Source: Streptomyces violaceusniger (GTDB lineage Bacteria > Actinomycetota > Actinomycetes > Streptomycetales > Streptomycetaceae). From it: a stretch of DNA of 64,000 bases. Position numbers and translations under genes: made by a program. The notes under the pieces were generated by a model. That model saw only the letters and a program-made list of their open reading frames with translations, did not search any database and was not told where the DNA came from. Position 1 is the first letter of the stretch. Every line of letters starts with the position of its first letter. The stretch lies in contig BJHW01000002.1 of NCBI GenBank assembly GCA_005405945.1, forward strand, positions 1,364,001 through 1,428,000. Reading direction: 5' to 3'. This document shows, one piece after another, positions 1 to 7,994 of this stretch.

Positions 1-750
1 CGCGAAGTACACCGCGGACAGCGGCCACCCGGACAGCGGCCGGGCCAGGTCGCAGCGCAGACACACCCGTGAGCCGAGCAGCGATCGCAGCCTTCGGCGG
101 ACCGTGGTCAGCGGTGTGTCGGCGTGCTCCGCCAGGTCGCTGACCGCCATCCGGCCGTCGACGCTCAGCAGCTCCAGGAGCCGTATGTCCAGGGGGTCCC
201 AGCCGGTCGCCCCCGAGGGGAGCGGTTCGGTCGGCGGGAGCGCCGCCTGGAGGCGCGCGCACTGCGTGGCGTCCAGGGCGCGCAGCCGCCACCGGCTGCC
301 CTCGGAGGCCAGGGCCGTGGCCACATGCGTACGTGTCGCCCGTACCCCCGGCGCGCCGCGGAAGAGGATGGTGGTGAGCTGGGAGAGCTCACCCAGGTCG
401 GAAGCCTGCAGCGCGATCACCAGATCCCGGCTTCCGGCCGTGACCTTGACGTTCGCCACCGAGGGCTCGGCCGCCAGGGCCTCGGCCACGTCCTCGCCGA
501 CCCCGGGCTCGGCGTCGACCTCGACGATGCCGGTCACCACGATCCGGGAGTCGGACAGCTGGGGGTAGGCGGTCACCCAGGCGAGCCCCGCCTCCTGGAG
601 CCGGTGCCAGCGCCGCGCGGCCGTCACCGGGTTCACCCCGAGAACATCACCGACGAGAGTCCATGGGGCCCTGGGGTGGATCTGCAGTGCGTGTACGAGG
701 CCGCGATCCAGCTCGTCCAGGTCATGCGCGGCGAAATCCTGCGTGTGCAT
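1..750 (-). CDS. Lrp/AsnC-family regulator with two HTH domains (partial)
   Basis: This frame is open from the ATG at 748-750 to the left edge of the window. 250 codons are seen and the 3' end lies outside. Residues about 10-60 form an Lrp-type winged HTH (DELDRGLVHALQ near the start), about 65-150 resemble the ligand-binding RAM region, and a second AsnC-type HTH starts near residue 185 (LDIRLLELLS, then TTVRRRLRSLL). Tandem-HTH Lrp proteins of roughly 320-340 aa are known in actinobacteria. The gene is divergent from the amidohydrolase/AbgT pair with 124 bp between them, so control of that pair is likely (inference). The start is the first ATG placing the LDR motif at the usual distance from the N-terminus. 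Confidence 0.85.
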   Translation of the reverse strand, partial: MHTQDFAAHDLDELDRGLVHALQIHPRAPWTLVGDVLGVNPVTAARRWHRLQEAGLAWVTAYPQLSDSRIVVTGIVEVDAEPGVGEDVAEALAAEPSVANVKVTAGSRDLVIALQASDLGELSQLTTILFRGAPGVRATRTHVATALASEGSRWRLRALDATQCARLQAALPPTEPLPSGATGWDPLDIRLLELLSVDGRMAVSDLAEHADTPLTTVRRRLRSLLGSRVCLRCDLARPLSGWPLSAVYFA

Positions 751-874
751 GGGCGGCGCTTTTCTGCGTATCGCATGTGAATGTCGATGGAATGCTGCAT
801 GATAACACCCGAAACACACGATGGATCGACACTCCTCCCCACCAGTTCTCTCAACGAGGAGTGAGATCGAGCTC
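751..874. promoter_or_regulatory. Divergent promoter region between Lrp regulator and amidohydrolase
   Basis: This 124-bp divergent intergenic region holds two direct copies of CGATGGA (785-791 and 819-825, about three helical turns apart), framed by GTCGAT (783-788) and ATCGAC (825-830). It is A/T-richer than its surroundings (TGATAACACC near 800). Lrp proteins bind spaced repeats on one helix face, so this is a plausible operator. No binding sequence for this regulator is known to me. Confidence 0.35.
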
Positions 875-2175
875 ATGACGGAACCCACCACGTCCGAGAC
901 CACCAGGACCGCTCTGCGCGTGGAGAACGCCACGTTGGTCGACGGTACCGGGGCGGCCCCGATCGCGGACGCCGTCGTCATCGCCGACGCCGAAGGAACC
1001 ATCACCTACGCGGGCCCGGCGGCCACCGCGCCCCCGGCCCCCGGCGACGCCCGCACCGGCCGTGTCATCGACGCGGGCGGCCGCACCGTGCTGCCGGGTT
1101 TCTTCGACTGCCACACCCACCTCGCCTACGCCCACGCCTCACCGCCCGGCCGCCGTGGTGAACTCGACCCGGTCCTGGTCACCTTCGACACCGCCACCCG
1201 CATGCGGCAGACCCTCGACGCGGGCATCACCACCGCCCGGGACCTGGGCGGGCTGTCCACCGGATACCGCACCGCCGTCGAGACCGGGCGGATCGAGGGC
1301 CCCGGCTGCACACCGCCGTACGGATCATCAGCCACACCGGTGGCCACGCCGATGTGCGGCTGCCCGACGGCACCGACCTCAGCGGCGGGGAGATGTCCGA
1401 ACTCGCCGACACCGAGGACGAGGCGCGGCTGGCCGTGCGCAAGGTGCTGCGCGCGGGCGCCGACCTGGTCAAGATCTGTGCCACCGGTGGCATGGGCAGC
1501 CCCTACGACCAGCCGGACGACGAGGGGCTCCTGGAAGAGGAGATCCGCGCCGTGGTCGACGAGTGCCGGCGCCACGGGGAGAAGCCGGTGGCCGCCCACG
1601 CCCAGGGCAACGCGGGCATCCTCAACGCCATCCGCGGCGGGGTCACCAGCATCGAGCACGGCTACGGCCTGGACGACCGGGCCCTGGAGATGGCGGGGGA
1701 GCGCGGCGTCTTCGTCGTCCCGACCCTGTCCACCGTCTACGCGGGCATCAACAAGGCCACGATGGAGCCCTATCACTACGAGAAGAAGGTGCGCTGGTCC
1801 GGCATCACCAAGGAGAACATCTCCCGCGCCATCGAGCAGGGGGCCAGGATCGCGCTCGGCACCGACGCCGCCGTCTGTCCGCACGGACAGAACCTGATGG
1901 AGCTCTCCTACCTCGTGGACCTGGGCATGTCCCCCATGGACGCCATCGTGGCGGGCACCCGGACCGCCGCCGAACTCCTCGGCGTCGCCGACCGGCTCGG
2001 CACGCTGGCCCCCGGCCGCATCGCCGATCTCGTCATCTGCGAGGGCGATCCGCTCGCGGACATCGGTGTGCTCGGCGATCCCGCCAACGTGGTGTGCGTG
2101 GTGCAGGACGGACATGTCCGCAAGGACACCAAGGGCCTCCTGCCGTCGGCCACGCCAGCCGGAGGGCGGCCCTGA
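875..2175 (+). CDS. Amidohydrolase-superfamily metal-dependent hydrolase (frame broken once)
   Basis: Repaired length is 433 aa. The N-terminal half shows the metal-binding HTH of the superfamily (FFDCHTHLAYA, about residue 80). The C-terminal half shows VKICATGGM (candidate carboxylated Lys), HAQG, SIEHGYGLD and GTDAAV, the order expected for dipeptidase/prolidase-like members of the amidohydrolase family. The frame changes at a CCCC run (1300-1303). One extra C joins GRIEGP to RLHTAVRIISHTGG, which is the normal family sequence. Its stop overlaps the AbgT start (TGATG), so the two are translationally coupled. With AbgT next to it, a role in hydrolysing an imported N-acyl amino acid or dipeptide is inferred. 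The substrate is not readable from sequence. The ATG at 875 follows a GAGGAG-like ribosome site. Confidence 0.85.
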
Positions 2176-3748
2176 TGCCGGCCGTGACCGGGCTCCCGGC
2201 CCCGGGGGCACCTCGCCGGACAAGGAGCGGCGTGGCGGGCTCGACCGTGTCCTCTCCTTCATCGAACGCGCCGGCAACGCCCTGCCCAACCCCATCGTCC
2301 TGTTCGCCGGGCTCTTCGCGCTGCTGGCCGTCGTCTCCACCGTCCTCGCCCTCGCCGGTGTCTCCGTCACCGTCCCCGGCACCGATGACACCAAGTCCAT
2401 CGGCGGGCTGCTCACCGGTGAGGGGCTGCGCTGGCTGCTGGAGAACCTGATCCCCAACTTCGTCACGTTCCCGCCGATCGGCGCCGTACTGGTGCTGATG
2501 ATGGTGGTCGGGCTCGCGGAGAAGACCGGTCTGCTGGAGACCGCGATGCGGGCCACGCTGGCCCGGGTGCCGCGCGCCGCGCTGCCGTACGCGGTGGCGA
2601 TCATCGCCAGCCAGGCACACATGATGAGCGACGTCGGCGCCATCGTGCTGCCACCGCTGGCGGCCCTGGTGTTCAAGAGCGCCGGACGCCATCCCGTCGC
2701 AGGCCTCATCGGCGGCTTCGCCTGCGTCACCGCGGGCTATGCGGCGGGGTTCACCATCGGCTCGCTGGACGCCCTGTACGTGGGCATCACCCAGCAGGCG
2801 GCCTCGGTGCTCCCGGCCGCCGAGGGCCTGCACATCCATGTGCTCATCAACTACTTCTTCACCGCCGCCAGCAGCGTCGTCCTGGGGCTGCTCGGCGGAT
2901 TCCTCATCAGCCGCGTCCTCGAACCGCGCCTGGGCACCTACCACGCGGCCGAGGGCGAGGAGGCCACGGGGGAGGACCTGGCCCTCACCCGGGTGCAGCG
3001 CAAGGGGCTCGCGGTCACCTGCGCGGTTGTCGGTGTGTATCTGGCGGCGGTCCTCGCGCTGTGGCTGCCGCCCGGCGCCCCGCTGCGCGGGGAGGGCGGG
3101 GCCTTCGTGCCCTCGCCGGTGCTGACCGGTGTCGTCCCGGTGCTCTTCGGCGCCTTCCTGCTCGCCGGGCTCACCTACGGCTTCACGGTCAAACAGCTCA
3201 CCGGCACCGAGGACGTGGTCACCGCCATGACCGACTCGGTGAAGAACATGTCCGGCTACATCGTGATGATGTTCTTCGCCGCCCAGGTCATCGCGGTCTT
3301 CACCTGGTCGAACCTCGGGGTGCTGCTGGCGGTGAAGGCGGCCGCGCTGTTCAACTCCATCGGCGTGACCGGCTTCTGGGCGATCATCGCGTTCGTCCTG
3401 CTGGCCTCCTGCCTCAATCTGGTGATCCTCTCCGGATCCGCCCTGTGGTCCCTGGTCGGTCCCGTCTTCATCCCGGCCTTCATGCTGATGGACATGAGCC
3501 CGGCGCTCAGCCAGGCGGCCTTCCGCATCGGCGACTCCGCGACCGGCGCCATCACCCCGATGAACCCGTATCTCCTCCTGGTCCTGGCGATGGTCCGCGA
3601 ATACGAACCGGAGGCCCGCCTCGGGACCCTCATCTCCCGGCTCGCCATCTTCGTGGTGCCGTTCCTGGTGGTGTGGCTGGCGATCCTCGGCATCTTCTAC
3701 GGCCTGGACCTGCCGCTCGGCCCCGGAGCACACATCGGCGTCAAATGA
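2175..3748 (+). CDS. AbgT-family transporter (frame broken once near start)
   Basis: A polytopic membrane protein of 524 aa after repair. It carries the AbgT layout: a short polar N-terminus, then about 12 hydrophobic segments, with SQAHMMSDVGAIVLPP and GDSATGAITPMNPY as the conserved re-entrant regions. Family members take up p-aminobenzoyl-glutamate or export sulfonamide-like compounds. Coupling to an amidohydrolase favours uptake of an amide or dipeptide (inference). The ATG at 2175 overlaps the upstream stop. From there the frame needs one extra G in the GGGGG run at 2204-2208 to enter PGGTSPDKERRGG and the membrane domain. Without repair no good start exists in the membrane-domain frame. 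Confidence 0.85.
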
Positions 3749-3760
3749 CGCTTGGCGATC

Positions 3761-3810
3761 ACATGGTGGCTGCCGTCCCCACGGCCCCGTGGGGACGGCA
3801 GCCACCATGT
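3761..3810. terminator. Bidirectional terminator, 50-bp near-perfect palindrome
   Basis: The left arm 3761-3784 and right arm 3787-3810 are exact reverse complements over 24 bp, with a 2-base CC centre. It lies between the convergent ends of AbgT and the GH43 gene, where a two-way terminator is expected. Confidence 0.85.
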
Positions 3811-3816
3811 GGAGTG

Positions 3817-4788
3817 TCAGTATGCGGTCGGCCAGCCGCCGGACCAGCTCAGCAGGTTGACGCCCAGCTTCGGGGTGCCGTTGTCCTGGCCGTCGTAGTA
3901 GTGGTAGACGAGCAGATCGCCGTCGACGTCGCTCATCACCGACTGCCCGCCGGGGCCGATGTAGCGGCCGTGGGACTCGAGGACCGGGGTGCCGCCGTTG
4001 TTCATCATGTTCACCCCGTCCTTGTCGTAGTACGGACCGGTGGGGCTGGTGGCGCGGCCGACCTTGATCTTGTACGTGGAGCTGGTGCCCGCGCAGCAGG
4101 TGTCGTACGACGCGAACAGGTAGTAGTAGCCGTTGCGCCTGACGACCGACGGGCCCTCGATCGCCTTGGTGCCGGTGGGCCGGGAGGCGATGGCGTAGAC
4201 GGTCCGGTCGCCCGCGTACTGCTTGCCGGTGGCGGGGTCCAGGCGGATCATCTTCAGCCCCGACCACCACGAGCCGAACGACAGCCACCACTTTCCGTCA
4301 CCGTCGACGAAGAGGTTGGGGTCGATGGCGTTGTAGTCGCTGGAGCCGGTGGTGGCGTGCACGATGCCGCGGTCGGTCCAGGTCCCGGCCCTGCCGCTGG
4401 GGGAGGTGGCGAGGCCGATGGCGGAGTTGCTGGAGCCGAAGGACGAGACGGCGTAGTACATCAGATAGCCGCCGCCCTGGTACGAGATGTCCGGCGCCCA
4501 GGGGTCGTTGCCGGCGGAGTACGTCCGCCACCAGGCGGGCGGGGTGGTGAAGGCGCTGCCCGAGCGGCTGAAGGCGATCCGGTCGGTGGAGGTGCGGGCC
4601 TCCAGACCGCCGTGGGTGGAGTAGAGCAGATAGGTGCCGTCGGCGGCGCGGACCATCGACGGGTCGTGGACGACGGTGTCGCCCGTCACCCGGCCGGGGT
4701 TGGGGTACGCGGAGGCGCTGGTGGGGAGCAGGGCGAGCAGGAGTGCGGTGGGCAGCGGGAGCCATCTGGTGCCGCGGTGCGCTTTCAT
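3817..4788 (-). CDS. Secreted GH43 arabinan endo-1,5-alpha-L-arabinosidase
   Basis: 323 aa with a Sec signal peptide (cleavage after SASA, residue 27). The five-bladed GH43 fold is recognisable: catalytic base Asp in VVHDPSM (D42), pKa-setting Asp in NAIDPNLF (about 155), and general-acid Glu in AIEGPSV (about 206). SYDTCCAGTSSTYKIKVGR and the C-terminal LVYHYYDG are typical of endo-arabinanases, which cut the alpha-1,5 backbone of plant arabinan outside the cell. The length matches single-domain family members. The ATG is preceded by AGGAG on the coding strand. It is monocistronic and convergent with AbgT. Confidence 0.9.
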   Translation of the reverse strand: MKAHRGTRWLPLPTALLLALLPTSASAYPNPGRVTGDTVVHDPSMVRAADGTYLLYSTHGGLEARTSTDRIAFSRSGSAFTTPPAWWRTYSAGNDPWAPDISYQGGGYLMYYAVSSFGSSNSAIGLATSPSGRAGTWTDRGIVHATTGSSDYNAIDPNLFVDGDGKWWLSFGSWWSGLKMIRLDPATGKQYAGDRTVYAIASRPTGTKAIEGPSVVRRNGYYYLFASYDTCCAGTSSTYKIKVGRATSPTGPYYDKDGVNMMNNGGTPVLESHGRYIGPGGQSVMSDVDGDLLVYHYYDGQDNGTPKLGVNLLSWSGGWPTAY

Positions 4789-4877
4789 GGCGGTTCTCCT
4801 CTCGTGGGCCTGGGGTGTGCGCGTCCCGTGAGCGGAACTGACGGAGCGTCAAGTCTAGCTGGCGGGACACGCGCGTA

Positions 4878-4901
4878 GGCCCTGGACAGAAGCCCAGGGC
4901 C
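4878..4901 (-). terminator. Hairpin terminator downstream of the DUF427 gene
   Basis: GGCCCTGG and CCAGGGCC form an 8-bp perfect stem around an 8-nt loop just after the DUF427 stop codon on the minus strand. Confidence 0.6.
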
Positions 4902-4927
4902 CTTCCGGGCGAGGAGGTGTTTTACGC

Positions 4928-5746
4928 CTACCGGTGTTCCTTCTCCCAGTTCGCCCTGGAGACCGGGACCGGCCGGGGAAGCGGCTTTCCGTCCAGGTAG
5001 AGGTCGACCTTCTCGTTGTAGAAGGCGACCAGCCCCGCGATGGGGGACACCTGACGGGTCGGGAAGTCATAGGTCCAGGCGAGGTCCGGGTGGGTGGCGG
5101 TGTCGGTCCGTACGGACCAGTAGCCGCTCGTCATGCCCTTGTACGGACAGCTGGTGACGGTCTCGGTGGGCTCCATGCGCGTCCAGTCCAGATACACCCG
5201 GTCCAGGTAGTAGCGCGTCGGGAGCCCCGTCTCCAGCACCATCACCGAGCTCGGGGCGTCGGCGAGCACGGCGCCGTCCAGCTCGACGCGCACGGCACGG
5301 CCCGACCGGAGCGCGTCGACGCGGGTGTACGGGCTCCTGGGGTGGACGAACACCTGCTCGTCCTCCTCGAACCAGGCGTCGATGGCCTCCCACCGGAAGC
5401 TGACATGCCCCACGATGCCGGAGGGCGCGTCCTCGCCCCACTCCCAGGCCGCGCCCGGGCGGGTGAGCGAGCCCACCTGGAGGGTCTGGCGGCGCGCTCC
5501 GCCGACCTTCAGCGCCATGCTCCGGCCCTCGTCGACGAGCGCCCCCTCGACGATGTCGTCGCGGGGCACGCAGTACTGCGGATAGCCCGGCCAGAGCCAC
5601 ACATAGCGTGCCCGCACGGTGTCGAAGACGGGACGCCCGGCCACGAAGCCACGGATGCGGCGCGGCACGGGCTCCACATGCCCGACCGGAACGATCATCG
5701 CGGGGTAGTCCGGTGTCTGTGGCGTGTCCGGTGTCTGCTGTGTCAT
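4928..5746 (-). CDS. DUF427-domain protein with two repeats
   Basis: 272 aa, cytosolic (no signal or membrane segment). Two DUF427 modules follow each other: residues about 25-120 (GRPVFDTVRARYVWLWPGYP, then GHVSFRWEAIDAWFEEDEQV) and about 130-255 (RAVRVELDGAVLADAPSS, then TSCPYKGMTSGYWSV, then AFYNEKVDLYLDGK). The SCPYKG and YNEKVD motifs are hallmarks of the family, whose biochemical role is not established. The ATG at 5744-5746 overlaps the stop of the small upstream gene (ATGA), so the two form an operon. Confidence 0.85.
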   Translation of the reverse strand: MTQQTPDTPQTPDYPAMIVPVGHVEPVPRRIRGFVAGRPVFDTVRARYVWLWPGYPQYCVPRDDIVEGALVDEGRSMALKVGGARRQTLQVGSLTRPGAAWEWGEDAPSGIVGHVSFRWEAIDAWFEEDEQVFVHPRSPYTRVDALRSGRAVRVELDGAVLADAPSSVMVLETGLPTRYYLDRVYLDWTRMEPTETVTSCPYKGMTSGYWSVRTDTATHPDLAWTYDFPTRQVSPIAGLVAFYNEKVDLYLDGKPLPRPVPVSRANWEKEHR

Positions 5747-6072
5747 GCCTCTTCCAGGGCCTCTCCGAACTCGCGCAGTGCCTTGCCGTGCTGGCTGTGG
5801 GCCAGCCCGTGCCCGACCGCTATGGCCGCCGCCACCGGCCAATCGATGATCCCGACGGCGGCGATGACGCCGAGCCCGGCGAGGAAGCAGAGCTGCTCCT
5901 GCGACGGCAGCTCCACCCGCCGTCCATCGAACTGGACGGTCACCGAATGGCGCGCGGACACGTCCTCGGCCGCGGCGCGGGGACCACGGGATCGTCTCCT
6001 CGCGGCCGGAGCCGAGGCCCGGGCCCGGGACTGTGCGCTGGTACGAGGGGCTGTCTTGGTCGCTTCGGCCAT
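5743..6072 (-). CDS. Small hypothetical membrane protein
   Basis: 109 aa. An Arg/Ala-rich, probably cytosolic N-terminus (to about residue 55) precedes a polar stretch (VTVQFDGRRVELPS) and two short hydrophobic segments (LAGLGVIAAVGIIDWPVAAAIAVG), ending in HSQHGKALREFGEALEEA. It resembles short proteins found in many streptomycetes, but I cannot assign a function. The stop overlaps the DUF427 start by four bases. The ATG at 6070 was preferred over upstream in-frame codons because the upstream sequence belongs to a repeat shared with 7.2 kb. Confidence 0.6.
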   Translation of the reverse strand: MAEATKTAPRTSAQSRARASAPAARRRSRGPRAAAEDVSARHSVTVQFDGRRVELPSQEQLCFLAGLGVIAAVGIIDWPVAAAIAVGHGLAHSQHGKALREFGEALEEA

Positions 6073-6383
6073 TGCTTCGATCCGTCCAATCCGCTCATCG
6101 GCCCATGACGGACATCCGCACGACGACCCTTCCACGGTAAGCCCACTTCCCGGGCTCATGCGCGTCGTGGGATCCCGAGGCGGCCCGAACCGGCGGGGAC
6201 GCGGCGCGGGCTCTCCCGTCCGCGGACGGGGTGACCCCGCTCGGCAGAAAGCGTGTCCCCGGCCCGCGACGGTCGTGGCCGCGATGGCACGCATCGTCGT
6301 GGTCTCGGCGGCGAGCGGGTACGGGCGCCGCACCCAGCCGAGACGCCCCGCCGCCTCCGTCACCTGCGGCGACGGACTTCGGG
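6073..6383. other. Gene-free 311 bp containing a repeat shared with 7.2 kb
   Basis: No convincing gene is seen here. Positions 6124-6182 match 7194-7247 imperfectly and in the same orientation. They share GACCCTTC, TCCCGGGCTCATGCGC and the bases around them. At 7.2 kb this sequence is the 3' end of the DUF2071 gene plus its downstream flank, so this copy may be a leftover of a duplication. Confidence 0.5.
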
Positions 6384-6668
6384 TCAGTTCGGCAGGGGAG
6401 CCGGCCGGTAGTCGTTCAGCGAGGCCGGCAGCACGGCGCCACCGGCGTGGAGTTGGCGCAGCCGAAACAGATACGCGGCGCCGTGCATGAGCTGCTCGGC
6501 TACCTCGACCACGGTTCGGTTCGCCGCCGGGAAGAGATGGCTGTTCTCCGCCCAGCGGTTGAACGCGCCCATGGCGGGGCCGCACCACACCTGGTAGTCC
6601 CGGACCCGCTCGGCATCACCGCGGATGGCCCATCGCACTGACATACCGAGGTACCAGCGGAACACCAC
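6384..6668 (-). pseudogene. 3' remnant of a PfaD-like enoyl reductase gene
   Basis: About 95 codons of a minus-strand frame match the C-terminal end of PfaD-type FMN enoyl reductases of polyunsaturated fatty acid and trans-AT polyketide pathways: VFRWYLGMSVRWA, YQVWCGPAMGAFNRW, VAEQLMHGAAYLFRLRQL. Family members are around 530 aa, so more than four fifths is missing. Homology stops near 6665, exactly where the next fragment begins on the other strand. There is no credible start codon or ribosome site. I read it as a non-functional remnant. Confidence 0.75.
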
Positions 6669-7092
6669 CCCGCACCCGATCGGCTACTCCGAGCTGTACG
6701 CGGCCAACCCCGGCCCCGAGATCTACGACGCCACCGAGTACAACCCCGCCTGGTCGGGTGCCACGGGCGAGGTCATCAGCGCCGAAGGAGACCTCAACCG
6801 GTTCTACAGCGCCCTGGTGAAGGGCTCGCTGCTGCCGCCCGCCCAGCAGAAGGAACTGCTCACGACCGTCGAGACAGGCACCTTCTACCGCTACGGGCTG
6901 GGAGTGATCGTTCGCACCCTCACCTGTGGGGTAAAGGTGTACGGCCATGACGGCATCGTCTGGGGGTCCCTGACCAGCGCGGCGACGACGGCCGACGGAA
7001 GGCACAGCCTCACCTTCCAGATCAACGGGGACTGGCTGGAGGACGGCCAGCTCTACCAGGACGTATTCGAAGCGGAGTTCTGCGCGAAGTAG
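6655..7092 (+). pseudogene. 3' remnant of a serine hydrolase (class C beta-lactamase-like) gene
   Basis: About 145 codons match the C-terminal third of D-alanyl-D-alanine carboxypeptidase/class C-type serine hydrolases: GYSELYAANPG, YNPAWSGATGEVISAEGDLN, then FYSALVKGSLLP and the YGHDG motif (third active-site element HxG region). The Ser-x-x-Lys and Tyr-x-Asn motifs and the signal peptide are absent. The open frame begins abruptly at the junction with the PfaD-like remnant. There is a normal stop and terminator downstream, so only the 5' part was lost. Confidence 0.75.
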
Positions 7093-7112
7093 CGGAAGCC
7101 CGCGGTTGGGGC

Positions 7113-7137
7113 GCGGGTTCACATCCTGCCGTCCCGG
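7113..7137 (+). other. tRNA-Pro-like 3' fragment (candidate attachment site, copy 1)
   Basis: GCGGG-TTCACAT-CCTGC forms a T-arm with a 7-nt loop, followed by CGTCCCG-G, a seven-base acceptor 3' strand plus discriminator. By memory of actinobacterial tRNAs this matches the end of tRNA-Pro(GGG), whose 5' end is CGGGACG. The 5' half, D-arm and anticodon arm are absent. The same block plus terminator recurs at 47.29 kb in direct orientation. Integrating elements leave such fragments. Confidence 0.5.
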
Positions 7138-7144
7138 CGATGCG

Positions 7145-7184
7145 GAGGGCCCTCACAGGTCAACACCTGTGAGGGCCCTCTTCT
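7145..7184 (+). terminator. Intrinsic terminator after the tRNA-like fragment
   Basis: A perfect 15-bp stem (7145-7159 with 7166-7180) with loop TCAACA is followed by TTCT. It ends the plus-strand remnant and faces the DUF2071 3' end. A degraded version follows the second tRNA-like copy at 47327-47362. Confidence 0.85.
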
Positions 7185-7193
7185 CCATGCGAT

Positions 7194-7247
7194 GACCCTT
7201 CGACCGCGATCCCACCTCCCGGGCTCATGCGCGGTGCGGGGTCCCGA
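7194..7247. repeat. Second copy of the 6.12-kb imperfect direct repeat
   Basis: This matches 6124-6182 and includes the final codons and stop of the DUF2071 gene (GTPHRA) and about 30 bp downstream. The 6.1-kb copy reads GIPRRA-stop at the same place. Confidence 0.5.
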
Positions 7248-7959
7248 AGCGCACGGCGACCCCGGGGGAGTAGAGCACACTCACCGGCGGACCCGTCATG
7301 GGCGGCAGGCCCGCGGTGGCGATCAGGCCGTCGTCGAGGTCGAGCAGCTCGGCCCGGTGCAGCGGCCACGGTGCGTGGTCGTTCGGCAGGTGCACCGTGC
7401 GGCCGTGCCACGACACGTGCAGCCCCCACCGGGCGGTCAGGAACCGTTCCAGCCGTGTGGGCTCCGCGATGGCCCCGGCTATCCTCACCACGGCCCGGCT
7501 CGTGCGACCCCGGGCCGCCGGGCGCCGTCGCGGCCCGCAGCTGTAGGTGATCACATCACGCTCGCGGCGCAGCCGCATCGTGGACCACCGATAGGGCAGC
7601 CGGACGGTGAGCCGGCCCACCAGCACGGGGAGCAGCCGGGCCGCGTCCAGGGACCGGAACACCACACCGCGCCGGCCCTGCCCGTCCACCGAGTACAGCC
7701 GCACGTTCGTCTCGCAGAACGTGCCCAGATACGGCAGGCCGGGCCCCGGCCCGAAGCCCACGCCGCGCATCAGGAACGGGACCAGCCCGACATAGGTGAC
7801 ACCGTCGAGGGTGTCCGGGCGCGTACCGGCGGGCAGCAGCGGGGCCACGCGGTCCGGCTCCACCGGCCAGTGCAGGAAGGTGAGTTCATCCCAGCGCTGG
7901 ACCAGCGTCGGCCGTCGCACGGGCCGTGGCGTGGACAGGGTGATCGGCTCGATCTCCAT
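7225..7959 (-). CDS. DUF2071 (YqjF-like) family protein
   Basis: 244 aa, cytosolic. The N-terminus RWDELTFLHWPVEPDRV, the LLPAGTRPDTLDGVTYVGLVPF block, and GTFCETNVRLYSVD are the conserved features of DUF2071/YqjF proteins, a beta-rich fold related to acetoacetate decarboxylase-like proteins with no settled function. The start ATG at 7957-7959 gives a compact protein, and longer in-frame extensions lack coding character. It is followed by its own flank shared with 6.1 kb and stands 35 bp downstream of the CoA-transferase on the same strand. Confidence 0.85.
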   Translation of the reverse strand: MEIEPITLSTPRPVRRPTLVQRWDELTFLHWPVEPDRVAPLLPAGTRPDTLDGVTYVGLVPFLMRGVGFGPGPGLPYLGTFCETNVRLYSVDGQGRRGVVFRSLDAARLLPVLVGRLTVRLPYRWSTMRLRRERDVITYSCGPRRRPAARGRTSRAVVRIAGAIAEPTRLERFLTARWGLHVSWHGRTVHLPNDHAPWPLHRAELLDLDDGLIATAGLPPMTGPPVSVLYSPGVAVRFGTPHRA

Positions 7960-7994
7960 GACCGGCGTCTTAGCACAGGAGTCCGGGCCGCCTG

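Noticed and set aside
2033..4291. Very long open frame antisense to the AbgT gene and into the GH43 gene
   Set aside because: It is antisense to two well-recognised genes, its product is charged low-complexity sequence, and such frames are normal in very G/C-rich DNA.
6384..7092. Insertion sequence as cause of the scar
   Set aside because: No transposase frame, terminal inverted repeats or target duplication could be found around the junction.
7113..7137. Complete tRNA gene
   Set aside because: Only the T-arm and acceptor 3' strand are present. There is no D-arm, anticodon arm or 5' acceptor strand upstream here or in the 47.29-kb copy.
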